Made by a program: the position numbers and the translations under genes
The notes under the pieces: generated by a model
What the model was told of the DNA's origin: nothing
The model's input: the letters and a program-made list of their open reading frames with translations, nothing else
The model's database searches: none
Assembly (NCBI RefSeq): GCF_036504375.1
Contig: NZ_DASXVH010000045.1
Coordinates: forward strand, 1-64,000
Length of the DNA stretch: 64,000 bases
Direction of reading: 5' to 3'
Source of the DNA: Novimethylophilus sp036504375
GTDB lineage: Bacteria; Pseudomonadota; Gammaproteobacteria; Burkholderiales; Methylophilaceae
Shown here: piece by piece, positions 35,298 through 43,955 of the stretch
Position numbering within the stretch: the first letter of the stretch is position 1
Layout of the letters: every line of letters starts with the position of its first letter

Positions 35298-35944
35298 TTT
35301 GCATTTCCTTTGCTTGCTGCCGCCGCGAACAACTCATCGCGGTGGGCGGCAAAATATTGCAGCGTTTTATGCACGGCCTTGACCACGGCACGCGGCGTAA
35401 CGGTCGCGCCCACCATGTAGTCGAAGCGGCCGTTGTCTTTCTTCACCTTCCAGCCGTCGTCAGGGGTTTTGGCAAGCGATTGGCCATCAAAGTTCTTTTT
35501 TATCCAGTCGCTATGGCCGATATCGATATAATCGCCCAGCCCTGGCGTCTCCTTGTGCGCCAGCACGCGCACACCGACGATTTCGCCGTCGGCGCGCACC
35601 GCGATCAGCAGCTTGATGTCGCCGCTGTAGCCGTCCGGCGCAGTCGCCTCCAGAATCACCGCCGACGGCTGTCCACCCAGCCTTGCGCGATGGGCTTCGG
35701 TCTCGTCGCGATTGCCGAGGTCGCCACCCGCCGGGATTTTCTTCACATCCTTCAGCAGGTCGTTGTCGTGCAGCGCTTCCGGCAGGATCTGGCGGAACAG
35801 CGCCATGCGCGCTTCGGCTTCGCTTTTGGCGATTGGTTCGCGCGTCGTGGCATAGGTGTAGGCCAGCAGCGCGGTACCGATAATGGTAAAACCTATCATC
35901 ACGCCTGCGGTGCTGAAGGTATGCTTGAAAATAGACGCGCTCAT
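35294..35944 (-). CDS. rnfG: Rnf complex subunit RnfG (flavoprotein)
   Basis: This 216-residue subunit has one N-terminal transmembrane helix (VMIGFTIIGTALLAYTYATT) and a periplasmic FMN-binding domain. The covalent flavin site is GRFDYMVGATVTPRAVVKAV; the first residue of the usual SGAT motif is Val here, but the acceptor Thr is kept. The ATG at 35944 overlaps the rnfD stop. Confidence 0.95.
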   Translation of the reverse strand: MSASIFKHTFSTAGVMIGFTIIGTALLAYTYATTREPIAKSEAEARMALFRQILPEALHDNDLLKDVKKIPAGGDLGNRDETEAHRARLGGQPSAVILEATAPDGYSGDIKLLIAVRADGEIVGVRVLAHKETPGLGDYIDIGHSDWIKKNFDGQSLAKTPDDGWKVKKDNGRFDYMVGATVTPRAVVKAVHKTLQYFAAHRDELFAAAASKGNAK

Positions 35945-36960
35945 TTTTTGTGTCCGAATACCCTGGGCTGCGTGTTCGCATCGATCAGCGGCACGCAAAT
36001 GTTCAGCAGCAGCACCGCGAACGCCACGCCGTCCGGATAGCCGCCATAGACGCGGATCAGCCAGGTCAGCACGGCTATGCCGGCAGCGAAAATCAGCTTG
36101 CCGTTGGGCGTGGTCGGCCCGCTGATCGGGTCGGTGGCGATAAAGAACGCACACAGCATCGAGGCGCCGCTGAACAGGTGGAACAGCGGGCCGGCGTAAT
36201 GGGTGCCGTCAATCAGGTAAAACACGCCGGCAACCAGCGCCAATGCGCCCAGGAACGCCGCCGGAATATGCCAGCTGATAATGCGCTGTTGCAGCAGATA
36301 AAGCCCGCCCAACAGATAGGCGCCCGTCACGATCTCGCCGCCTTTGCCGCCCAGCGCGCCGAATACCGGCGCGGCAGTAATCTCGGCCATGCCGTGCTGC
36401 AAGCGCAACTGCGTTTTCAGCGTGTCCAGAGGCGTCGCGCTGCTGATCGCATCCAGGTTGATGCCAGCGGGTAGCATGCGGCCGAAGATGTAATGCCATT
36501 GGTCGATGAACGACAGCTTGGCGCCCGCTATGGCTAACGGCGCCGGCCACTGCGTCATCAGCACCGGGAACGAAATCAGCAACACCGCATAGCCCACCAT
36601 CGCCGGATTGAAGGGGTTGTAGCCCAGCCCGCCATAGAGCTGTTTGGCGACGACAATCGCGAACAGCGTGCCGACCACGATGAGCCACCATGGCGCCAGC
36701 GGCGGTATCGCAAGGGCCAGCAGCCAGGCGGTGACCAGTGCGCTGCCATCGAACAGGAAAGGCAATACCGGCCGGCTGCGCAGCTTGAGCATGATGGCTT
36801 CGGAAACCAGCGCGGTAACACTTGCCAGCGCCAGGCTGATCAGGATGCCCGAACCGAACATCCAGACGTAGGCAACGATGCCGGGCACCAGCGCCAGTAG
36901 CACCTTGAGCATGATGACGCTCACACTGGGACTCGCAGTGAGATAGGGCGAATGGTTCAC
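35941..36960 (-). CDS. rnfD: Rnf complex subunit RnfD
   Basis: This 339-residue membrane flavoprotein carries covalent FMN on the Thr of DAISSATPLDTLKTQL (an SGAT-like motif with Ser-Ala-Thr). Multiple helices and the QLYGGLGYNPFNPAMVGYAVLLISFP loop match the NqrB/RnfD family. It starts 2 bp after the rnfC stop. Confidence 0.96.
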   Translation of the reverse strand: MNHSPYLTASPSVSVIMLKVLLALVPGIVAYVWMFGSGILISLALASVTALVSEAIMLKLRSRPVLPFLFDGSALVTAWLLALAIPPLAPWWLIVVGTLFAIVVAKQLYGGLGYNPFNPAMVGYAVLLISFPVLMTQWPAPLAIAGAKLSFIDQWHYIFGRMLPAGINLDAISSATPLDTLKTQLRLQHGMAEITAAPVFGALGGKGGEIVTGAYLLGGLYLLQQRIISWHIPAAFLGALALVAGVFYLIDGTHYAGPLFHLFSGASMLCAFFIATDPISGPTTPNGKLIFAAGIAVLTWLIRVYGGYPDGVAFAVLLLNICVPLIDANTQPRVFGHKK

Positions 36961-36962
36961 GG

Positions 36963-38600
36963 TCAGTTTTCCTGTTGTTCTTCTTTGTTTTCCGCTTTGG
37001 CTTCGGTTTGCGCGCGGCGGGCATCGATATCGGCTATTTTTGCCTGCACGGCAAGATCGAGATTCTCGGTATTCTGCGGCGTCACTTCAGCTTTTTGTGC
37101 CTGGGCGCGCGCCATCGCGGCCTCTATCGCGGCTTTCTTGGCATCGTCGGCACCAGCCTCAGCCTTGGCGCCTGCGGCTTTCTGCGCATGCTTTTGCGCG
37201 CGCTCCTGCTTCTCACGCTCGATGCGCGCCAGGCGGAAATCGTTGCGCTCGCGCGCCAGGCTGGCCGCTTCCTTGGCCTTGTCCTGCGCGATGATTTCGC
37301 TCTTGGCGAAGCGATAATACTGCACCAGCGGAATATCGCTGGGGCACACATAACTGCAGCAGCCGCACTCGATGCAATCGAACAGCTGGTATTCGCGCGC
37401 TTTTTCCAGGTTCCTGCCGCGGGCATACCAGTAAAGCTCCTGCGGCTGCAGGTTAACCGGGCAGGCATCGGCGCAGCGCGCACAGCGGATGCACGGCATC
37501 GCGGGCGGCGGTTCCGGGAACAGCTTGGGCGCGCCGGCGATGATGCAGTTAGTCGCTTTGATGATCGGCGTTTTTGAGGATGGCAGGCTGAACCCCATCA
37601 TCGGGCCGCCCATGATCAAGCCGTTGGTATCGGGCAATGCGCCGCCTGCGGCTGCCAGCAAAAACTCTATCGAAGAGCCCAGCAACACTTCGAAATTTCC
37701 CGGAGCCCCGACATTGCCGGTGACGGTCACGATGCGCGAAGTCACGGTCTCGCCGTGTTCCAGGTAACGATACACTGCCAGCATGGTCGCCACGTTGAAC
37801 ACCTGGATGCCGACATCGGTCGAGCGCTTGCTGCTGGGCACTTCGATGCCGGTCAACAACGCGGTAAGGCGTCGCGCATCGCCGCTCGGGTAGAGCGTGG
37901 GAACGACGGCCACCCCGATTTTCGACGCACTCCCGGCACAAGCCACACGCATCGCTTTTTCGGCCTCCGGCTTGTTGTCTTCGATACCGACGATGCAGTT
38001 GTCGGCCTTCAGCAAATGCTGCGCAATTTCGATGCCCTTGACGATTTCATCGGCGCGCTCGCGCATCAGCATATCGTCGCAGGTGATGTAGGGCTCGCAC
38101 TCGGCGCCGTTGATGATCAACGTCTTGACGCCGGAGCCGCCGCTCGGGCGCAGCTTGATCTGGGTCGGAAAAGCCGCTCCGCCCAAGCCAACGATGCCGG
38201 AATCCCGCAGGCTGGCCGCGAGTTCGGCAGGATTGCGCTGGCGCCAGTCTACGGGCTCGTGCGGAATCCAGCGGTCTTCGCCGTCGGTCTTCAGCGTGAT
38301 GCACATATCCGGCAAGCCGGAGGGGTGCGGAATCAGCTTGTCCTCGATGGAAACGATCATGCCCGAGGTCGGCGCATGCACCGCCGCCGAAATCGAGCCT
38401 TCGGCCTCGGCCAGCAACTGTCCCTTCAACACCTGGTCACCCGGCTGCACGCGGATTTTCGGCAAATTGCCGATGTGCTGCCGCAGCGGCAGCACCAATT
38501 CGCCGGGGATCCCCAAACGCTGGATCGGGCGGCCGGTGGATTCCAGCTTGTTTTCCGGCGGATGCACGCCGCCGTTGAATTTAAAAATTTTAGAGATCAT
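36963..38600 (-). CDS. rnfC: Rnf complex subunit RnfC (NADH-oxidising)
   Basis: This 545-residue peripheral subunit has an N-terminal RnfC barrel-sandwich domain (FNGGVHPPENK...LPLRQHIG) and an FMN/NADH domain (GLGGAAFPTQIKL). Two 4Fe-4S ferredoxin motifs follow (CIRCARCADACPVNL; CIECGCCSYVCPSDIPLVQYYRFAKSE). A charged Ala/Lys/Gln-rich C-terminal tail of about 95 residues is predicted coiled coil; such tails vary between species. Start 38600 overlaps the rnfB stop. Confidence 0.96.
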   Translation of the reverse strand: MISKIFKFNGGVHPPENKLESTGRPIQRLGIPGELVLPLRQHIGNLPKIRVQPGDQVLKGQLLAEAEGSISAAVHAPTSGMIVSIEDKLIPHPSGLPDMCITLKTDGEDRWIPHEPVDWRQRNPAELAASLRDSGIVGLGGAAFPTQIKLRPSGGSGVKTLIINGAECEPYITCDDMLMRERADEIVKGIEIAQHLLKADNCIVGIEDNKPEAEKAMRVACAGSASKIGVAVVPTLYPSGDARRLTALLTGIEVPSSKRSTDVGIQVFNVATMLAVYRYLEHGETVTSRIVTVTGNVGAPGNFEVLLGSSIEFLLAAAGGALPDTNGLIMGGPMMGFSLPSSKTPIIKATNCIIAGAPKLFPEPPPAMPCIRCARCADACPVNLQPQELYWYARGRNLEKAREYQLFDCIECGCCSYVCPSDIPLVQYYRFAKSEIIAQDKAKEAASLARERNDFRLARIEREKQERAQKHAQKAAGAKAEAGADDAKKAAIEAAMARAQAQKAEVTPQNTENLDLAVQAKIADIDARRAQTEAKAENKEEQQEN

Positions 38601-39148
38601 GCCGCTTGTTTGATTTCGAAGACGGGGTAACGCCATTTCCAGTTATCGACGTGCTCGCCGATCGGCTGCATGCTGATGCAGTCCACCGGACAAGGCGCCA
38701 CGCACAATTCACAGCCGGTGCATTCGGAAGCGATCACGGTATGCATGTGCTTGGCCGAACCCAGGATAGCGTCCACCGGGCAGGCCTGGATGCACAGCGT
38801 GCAGCCGATACAAACGTTCTCATCTATGACCGCGACCGATTTCGGCTTGGGCGCACCGTGCTCGGCATTCAGCGGCTTGGGCTCAACGCCCAGCAGATCA
38901 GCCAAAGCCTTGACTCCGGGCTCGCCTCCCGGCGGGCACTGGTTGATATCGGCCTCGCCGCTGGCAATGGCCTGGGCATAGGGCTTGCAGCCGGGATAGC
39001 CGCATTGTCCGCATTGCGTTTGCGGCAGGATGGCGTCGATCCTGTCGACCAGCGGGTCGCCCTCGACCTTGAACTTGAGCGCGGAGTAGCCCAGCACCGC
39101 GCCCAAGGCGAACGCCAGCCCTGCCATCACCAGAAGAGCGGCCAGCAT
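38597..39148 (-). CDS. rnfB: Rnf complex subunit RnfB (ferredoxin)
   Basis: This 183-residue subunit has an N-terminal membrane helix and a four-Cys Fe-S domain (PQTQCGQCGYPGCKPYAQAIASGEADINQCPPGG). Two 4Fe-4S clusters follow (ENVCIGCTLCIQACPVDAILG; SECTGCELCVAPCPVDCISM). It is the likely electron entry or exit point to soluble ferredoxin. It overlaps rnfA by 1 bp. Confidence 0.97.
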   Translation of the reverse strand: MLAALLVMAGLAFALGAVLGYSALKFKVEGDPLVDRIDAILPQTQCGQCGYPGCKPYAQAIASGEADINQCPPGGEPGVKALADLLGVEPKPLNAEHGAPKPKSVAVIDENVCIGCTLCIQACPVDAILGSAKHMHTVIASECTGCELCVAPCPVDCISMQPIGEHVDNWKWRYPVFEIKQAA

Positions 39149-39726
39149 CAGCGCACCAGCCCGGCAAAACCCATGAATGCCAGGCTCATCAACCCCGCCG
39201 TAACAAAAGCAATCGCCGCCCCCTGGAACGGCGCGGGAATATCGGCAGCCTCCATACGCTCGCGCATCGAAGCGAACAGCACCAGCACCAGCGAAAATCC
39301 GACCGCGCCGCCGAAACCGAACAGCAGCGATTCCGCAAAGCCATGCTTGGCCTGCACGTTGAGCAGAGGGATGCCCAGCACCGCGCAGTTGGTGGTAATC
39401 AGCGGCAGATAGATGCCCAGCACCTGATGCAGCACCGGGCTGGTTTTTTCCATCACCATCTCGGTAAACTGCACCACGCCGGCGATGACGACGATGAACG
39501 ACAAGGTGCGCAGGTAGAACAGATCGGCGCCGAGCAAATACTCATTGATCAGGTAACTGGTGCCCGAACCTATCGTCAGCACGAACGCAGTCGCGGCGCC
39601 CATCGCGATGGATGCCTCAAGCTTCTTGGAAACGCCCATGAACGGGCACAGGCCAAGAATTTTGACCAGCACGATGTTGTTGACGAACACCGTACCGAAA
39701 AGTATCAACAGGTAGTTTTCCAGCAT
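39148..39726 (-). CDS. rnfA: Rnf complex subunit RnfA
   Basis: This 192-residue six-helix membrane protein starts MLENYLLILFGTVFVNNIVLVKILGLCPFMGVSKKLEASIAMG and includes PLITTNCAVLG. The two conserved Cys match the NqrE/RnfA family. It is the first gene of the rnfABCDGE-nth unit and is divergent from dapA across 231 bp. Confidence 0.97.
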   Translation of the reverse strand: MLENYLLILFGTVFVNNIVLVKILGLCPFMGVSKKLEASIAMGAATAFVLTIGSGTSYLINEYLLGADLFYLRTLSFIVVIAGVVQFTEMVMEKTSPVLHQVLGIYLPLITTNCAVLGIPLLNVQAKHGFAESLLFGFGGAVGFSLVLVLFASMRERMEAADIPAPFQGAAIAFVTAGLMSLAFMGFAGLVR

Positions 39727-39850
39727 TACGCTTAAGCGACGTCAAATGAAGATGAAATTATCCCCCTTCCCCGGTCCGCTGCGCAACTTTAACGCTTCGA
39801 CTGGAAGGAACGCGACGCAATATATCAGGATAAGATTGTTTTAAAAAAGA

Positions 39851-39869
39851 ATAAATCGTTATGATTTAT
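39851..39869. promoter_or_regulatory. Inverted repeat in the rnfA-dapA intergenic region
   Basis: ATAAATC and GATTTAT form perfect 7-bp arms with a 5-bp centre, in an AT-rich part of the divergent promoter region. A TATAAT hexamer for the rnf direction is at 39883-39878. An operator role is possible but untested. Confidence 0.35.
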
Positions 39870-39957
39870 GCCCTTCCATTATATGAATGTCACACGCATG
39901 CGCGCCGCGTTGCGCTTTCAGGTAAAATGACCGGATTTCAACAGCTTGGGTGCTTTC

Positions 39958-40833
39958 ATGCTCAAAGGTAGTCTCGTTGCCATCGTCACTCCCATGCACA
40001 GCGATGGCACGCTGGATTTTGCGGCGCTGCGTTCATTGATTGATTGGCATATTGAGCAAGGCTCGGATGGTATCGTCATTGTCGGCACCACCGGCGAATC
40101 GCCTACGGTCGATTTCGACGAACACTGCGAATTGATCCGCGTCGCGGTGCAGCAGATAGGCGGCCGCGCTCCCGTCATTGCCGGCACCGGCGCCAACAGC
40201 ACCCGGGAAGCCATCGAACTGACGGCGCGCGCCAAGGAACTGGGCGCCGATGCCTGCCTGCTGGTCACCCCTTATTACAACAAGCCCACACAGGAGGGGC
40301 TGTACCAGCACTTCAAGTCGATTGCAGAGGCAGTAGACATTCCGCAAATACTTTACAACGTGCCCGGCCGCACCGGCTGTGATTTGACCAACGACACGAC
40401 ATTGCGCCTGGCGGAAATCCCCAATATCGCCGGCATCAAGGATGCGACCGGCAGCCTGGAGCGCAATACCGACCTGATTCTGCGCGCGCCGGCCGGCTTC
40501 GCCGTTTACACCGGCGACGATGCCACTGCCCTGGCCTGCATGCTGCAAGGCGGCCACGGCGTGATCTCGGTCACGGCCAACGTCGCACCGCAGGCCATGC
40601 ATGAGATGTGCGCGGCCGCGTTTGCCGGGGAACTTGTTCGCGCCCGCGCCATCAATCAGACGCTGTTCCCATTGCATAAAAAACTTTTTATCGAAGCCAA
40701 TCCGATTCCCGTCAAGTGGGTACTGCAGGAAATGGGGCGCATCGGCCAAGGCATCCGCCTGCCGCTGACTCCGCTGTCGGCCGTACACCATGAGACATTG
40801 CGAGCTGCTATGCGGGCTGCAAATATTCTGTAA
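39958..40833 (+). CDS. dapA: 4-hydroxy-tetrahydrodipicolinate synthase
   Basis: This 291-residue TIM-barrel aldolase condenses pyruvate with aspartate semialdehyde in lysine and diaminopimelate synthesis. The Schiff-base Lys is in IAGIKDATGSLERN and the catalytic Tyr in QILYNVPGRTGCDL. Start 39958 (MLKGSLVAIVTPM) matches homologues; a TTG 12 bp upstream is less likely. It is followed after 8 bp by bamC, as in many proteobacteria. Confidence 0.97.
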   Translation: MLKGSLVAIVTPMHSDGTLDFAALRSLIDWHIEQGSDGIVIVGTTGESPTVDFDEHCELIRVAVQQIGGRAPVIAGTGANSTREAIELTARAKELGADACLLVTPYYNKPTQEGLYQHFKSIAEAVDIPQILYNVPGRTGCDLTNDTTLRLAEIPNIAGIKDATGSLERNTDLILRAPAGFAVYTGDDATALACMLQGGHGVISVTANVAPQAMHEMCAAAFAGELVRARAINQTLFPLHKKLFIEANPIPVKWVLQEMGRIGQGIRLPLTPLSAVHHETLRAAMRAANIL

Positions 40834-40841
40834 GGACTTAC

Positions 40842-42110
40842 ATGTTTAAAAGCAATTATTTCAAAGCCGTCCTGCTCGCGCTGGCCTTGGCTGCGCTTGC
40901 CGGTTGCGACTCCATCCCGTTCATAGACAACTCGTCCGATTACAAAGGCGCCAGCCGCGGCAAACCGCTCGAGGTGCCGCCGGACCTGACCGCACTTTCC
41001 ACCGACGATGCCTATGCGGTGCCGGGCAGCACTACCTATTCCGCCTATAACCAGGATCAGGGCGGCAAGCAGGAGCAGGCGGAGGTATTGCTTCCGGAGG
41101 CGGACAGCGTCAAATTCGAACGTGCCGGCTCGCAACGCTGGCTGGTAGTAAAAGCCCCGCCCGAGAAGGTGTGGCCGGTGGTGCGTGAATTCTGGACCGA
41201 TCTCGGCTTCGCTGTGCGGGTCGAGGATTCGAAAACCGGCGTCATGGAAACCGAATGGATCGATCCTGCCGATCTCGCCAAGGATGAGAAAGGCAACTAT
41301 CTCGACAAGTTTCAGGGCTGGCTGGACAAACTGGAGGGCCTGAACAACCGGCAAAAATTCCGCACCCGCCTCGACCGCGGCGAAGAAGAAGGCATCACCG
41401 AAATCTACATGAGCCACCGCTCCATCAGCAATGCGCCGGACGACGGCCGGGTGCGCGTGCGCACCGTCTATGGCGATATTGACACTGGCTACAAGAATGA
41501 AGATTTCGCCAAGAACAAAAGCAAAGATGCCCGCGCCGCCTCCGAAGACATCGACGCCGAGTTGTTGCGCCGTCTGATGGTCAAACTGGGAGTTGCCGAA
41601 AAACAATCGCGCGCCATCATCGCCAATCCGTCTCAGGAAAAACGCGCCGCCATCAACAAAGCGACTGACGGCTCGGTTACTCTGGCGCTGAACGACCAGT
41701 TCGACCGGGCCTGGCGCCGGGTTGGTCTGGCTCTGGATCGCGTAGGCTTCCTGGTGGAAGATCGCAACCGCTCGCAAGGACTGTTCTATGTGCGCTACTC
41801 CGATCTGGAAATAGATGCGCCTTCGGACGAGAAAAAGAAGGGCCTGCTCGACAAACTCAAGTTCTGGGGCGATGACGACAAAAAAGCAGAACCCAAGCCC
41901 GAACCCAAGAAAGAAGAAAAGGGCGTGGTGGACAAGCTCAAGTTCTGGGAAAACGACAAGGACAAGGCCGCCGCCGAGCTGCAGTATCGCGTCAAGCTGG
42001 ACCGTGCCGGAGAAGGCACCGAAGTCACCGTGGTGGACAAGGACGGCAAACGCGACAAGTCCTCCACTGCAGGCCGCATTCTCGGCATGCTTTATGAACA
42101 GTTGAAGTAA
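40842..42110 (+). CDS. bamC: Outer-membrane assembly lipoprotein BamC
   Basis: This 422-residue lipoprotein has a lipobox (LAALAGCDS) and the conserved N-terminal BamD-binding lasso (YKGASRGKPLEVPPDLT). Two helix-grip domains follow. It is longer than E. coli BamC (about 340) because of a charged Lys/Glu/Asp-rich insertion around residues 325-375 with two copies of the GLLDKLKFWGDD / VVDKLKFWEND type. It sits directly after dapA, as in E. coli. Confidence 0.92.
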   Translation: MFKSNYFKAVLLALALAALAGCDSIPFIDNSSDYKGASRGKPLEVPPDLTALSTDDAYAVPGSTTYSAYNQDQGGKQEQAEVLLPEADSVKFERAGSQRWLVVKAPPEKVWPVVREFWTDLGFAVRVEDSKTGVMETEWIDPADLAKDEKGNYLDKFQGWLDKLEGLNNRQKFRTRLDRGEEEGITEIYMSHRSISNAPDDGRVRVRTVYGDIDTGYKNEDFAKNKSKDARAASEDIDAELLRRLMVKLGVAEKQSRAIIANPSQEKRAAINKATDGSVTLALNDQFDRAWRRVGLALDRVGFLVEDRNRSQGLFYVRYSDLEIDAPSDEKKKGLLDKLKFWGDDDKKAEPKPEPKKEEKGVVDKLKFWENDKDKAAAELQYRVKLDRAGEGTEVTVVDKDGKRDKSSTAGRILGMLYEQLK

Positions 42111-42185
42111 TTGGTTCAGCCGGGAATCGGGGCAAAAAGGAAACATCCCGTTTTGTCCCGATTCCCCAGCCTTGGGGTAAGCTTC

Positions 42186-42953
42186 ATGCGCTTTGCCTTA
42201 CTTGGCAGCGGTAGTGCCGGCAATGGCCTGGTAGCGCAAGCCGGCAATACCAAGGTATTGCTCGATTGCGGCTTCAGCCTGCGCGAAACAACCTTTCGCC
42301 TGGCCCGCCTGAATCTCGAGCCGCATCATCTGGCCGGAATACTTCTGACCCATGAACATGAGGACCATGCCCGCGGCGCATTCCGCCTTGCGGCCGACTT
42401 CAGGTTGCCCCTGTTCCTGACGCATGGCACCTTCATGATGCTAGGCGATACGCCAACCGATATCGATATCCGCATCATCAACAGCCATGATGCATTCGCT
42501 ATCGACGATATGGAAATCCACCCCTACCCCGTACCCCACGATGCACGCGAGCCGGTCCAGTATGTGCTCAGCGACGGCATGCGGCGCCTGGGCGTACTCA
42601 CAGACACCGGCACCAGCACCCCGCATATCGAGTCCATGCTTTCCGGCTGTCATGCGCTGGTACTGGAATGCAATCACGATCTGGACTTGCTAATGAACAA
42701 CCGGCGCTATCCGCACTCGCTCAAGCAACGCATCAGCGGCGCTTATGGCCATCTGGATAATGCTACGGCGGCAGAATTGCTGGCGAAGCTCGACACACGC
42801 TCATTGCAGCATATTATCGCAGCCCATTTAAGTAAAAAGAATAATCGTCCGGAACTGGCGCGCGCCGCGTTGCGTAGCGCACTCGATTGCGAAGAGAAAT
42901 GGATTAAGATAGCCAGTCAAACAGAGGGCGTAGACTGGCTGGATATTAACTAA
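42186..42953 (+). CDS. Metallo-beta-lactamase fold hydrolase (YycJ/WalJ-like)
   Basis: This 255-residue MBL-fold protein begins MRFALLGSGSAGNGLVAQAGNTKVLLDCGFS. Its zinc motif is LTHEHEDHARG with further ligands in TDTGTSTPH, LECNHD and AHLS. It resembles the YycJ family, associated with DNA processing (single-strand exonuclease) in Gram-positives. The start at 42186 matches the family; 75 bp of upstream frame are ignored. Confidence 0.88.
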   Translation: MRFALLGSGSAGNGLVAQAGNTKVLLDCGFSLRETTFRLARLNLEPHHLAGILLTHEHEDHARGAFRLAADFRLPLFLTHGTFMMLGDTPTDIDIRIINSHDAFAIDDMEIHPYPVPHDAREPVQYVLSDGMRRLGVLTDTGTSTPHIESMLSGCHALVLECNHDLDLLMNNRRYPHSLKQRISGAYGHLDNATAAELLAKLDTRSLQHIIAAHLSKKNNRPELARAALRSALDCEEKWIKIASQTEGVDWLDIN

Positions 42954-42996
42954 ACGAGATGGCTCGATACAATCCGACTAGCCAATACGAAGCAAT

Positions 42997-43025
42997 AAAA
43001 AAGCCGGCACGAAGCCGGCTTTTTT
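42997..43025. terminator. Bidirectional terminator
   Basis: The stem AAAAAAGCCGGC / GCCGGCTTTTTT with an ACGAA loop lies between the convergent MBL hydrolase and Ala-rich lipoprotein genes. Both strands end in T-runs. Confidence 0.9.
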
Positions 43026-43046
43026 GTGAAGCCGAAGTAATTGGAT

Positions 43047-43280
43047 TTACTTCTTTTCCGGAGCAGCAGGAGCGGCCGGAGCAGCTTCAGCCGGCTTGGC
43101 AGCTTCAGCAGCAGGAGCGGCCGGAGCAGCTTCAGCCGGCTTGGCAGCTTCGGCCGGAGCAGCAGCAGGAGCGGCCGGAGCAGCAGCAGGAGCAGCTTCA
43201 GGAGCAGGAGCTTCTTCTTTTTTGCCGCAAGCGGTCAGAGCCAGGGCCAGCAAGGTAGCGAGCAGAGCGGAACGGATCAT
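43047..43280 (-). CDS. Small Ala/Pro-rich lipoprotein
   Basis: This 77-residue protein has a lipoprotein signal MIRSALLATLLALALTACGKKEE (lipobox LTAC). It is followed by a low-complexity tail of Ala, Pro, Glu and Lys with a duplicated 15-residue unit EAAKPAEAAPAAPAA. Such short lipoproteins are common in betaproteobacteria and are probably surface or periplasmic spacers. Function unknown. Confidence 0.8.
   Translation of the reverse strand: MIRSALLATLLALALTACGKKEEAPAPEAAPAAAPAAPAAAPAEAAKPAEAAPAAPAAEAAKPAEAAPAAPAAPEKK
43062..43151. repeat. Perfect 45-bp tandem duplication
   Basis: Positions 43062-43106 and 43107-43151 are identical 45-bp units inside the Ala-rich lipoprotein gene, each coding 15 residues. 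Being in frame, gain or loss of units by slippage would change tail length without breaking the gene. Confidence 0.92.
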
Positions 43281-43448
43281 TTTATTTCCCTTATGAAAGT
43301 AGTCACAGAAAACATTGTCGGCCTCCTTATTCTCAAAGGAGTCTTCCGAAGCGCGATATTTTATACACGCGCTTATAAAAATACCAGTGCTTTTTATTTT
43401 TAAAGGTTTTTCAAGTCAGCCATAAAAATATACCGAATCCGCCATGCA

Positions 43449-43943
43449 TCATAAACCGAGCGTCGTAGCAGCAACTGCCGGCGTAGACGCTTCTTGCAAT
43501 TGTCCGAACTTTTCCTCGAGCAACCGCGCGCCGGCATGATCGTAAAACGCCAGCAAGGCACGGGCACTGTCCGCATGAAAACGGTGTACATAATGCGCCT
43601 CATCCGCGATTACGAAAGGATCATTGGCCATGCGTCCATGCTCGTGGGTTTTGAGAATGGATATGGCATGGCCGTAGGGCTTCAGCAAATTCATCAAACG
43701 CGGGCAGCGCCGAACCAGGCGTTCCGTTTCATGCAAAATAATCACCAGCCGATTAATGCGATCCTTCGCCAGAAAATGCCGCAAGGCTTCAAAACGCGAC
43801 ACCGTGTCGTAACTCCCGGAAGCAAGATCGACGTCAAAAACATGCAGCGTATGCTCGGCCTTTTCAATCACCGCATCAATGGCTTCCGAATACTCGGCCT
43901 CGCCATTGAGCATACGGTGCTGTTTTTCCGTTTCTGCAACCAT
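43449..43943 (-). CDS. Conserved hypothetical protein downstream of the RoxA-like gene
   Basis: This 164-residue soluble protein reads MVAETEKQHRMLNGEAEYSEAIDAVIEKAEHTLHVFDVDLASGSYDTVSRFEALRHFL, then RLVIILHETERLVRRCPRL and the His-rich HEHGRMANDPFVIADEAHYVHRFHAD. The pattern suggests a PLD-like fold (VFDVDL...; HXH-like segment) without a full HKD motif. It starts 12 bp after the RoxA-like gene and is probably cotranscribed. Function unknown. Confidence 0.75.
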   Translation of the reverse strand: MVAETEKQHRMLNGEAEYSEAIDAVIEKAEHTLHVFDVDLASGSYDTVSRFEALRHFLAKDRINRLVIILHETERLVRRCPRLMNLLKPYGHAISILKTHEHGRMANDPFVIADEAHYVHRFHADSARALLAFYDHAGARLLEEKFGQLQEASTPAVAATTLGL

Positions 43944-43955
43944 GATGCGCGCCTC

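Noticed and set aside
40656..42146. 496-codon minus-strand frame opposite dapA/bamC
   Set aside because: The Phe/Leu-rich translation looks membrane-like only because it is the complement of Lys/Glu-rich bamC codons.
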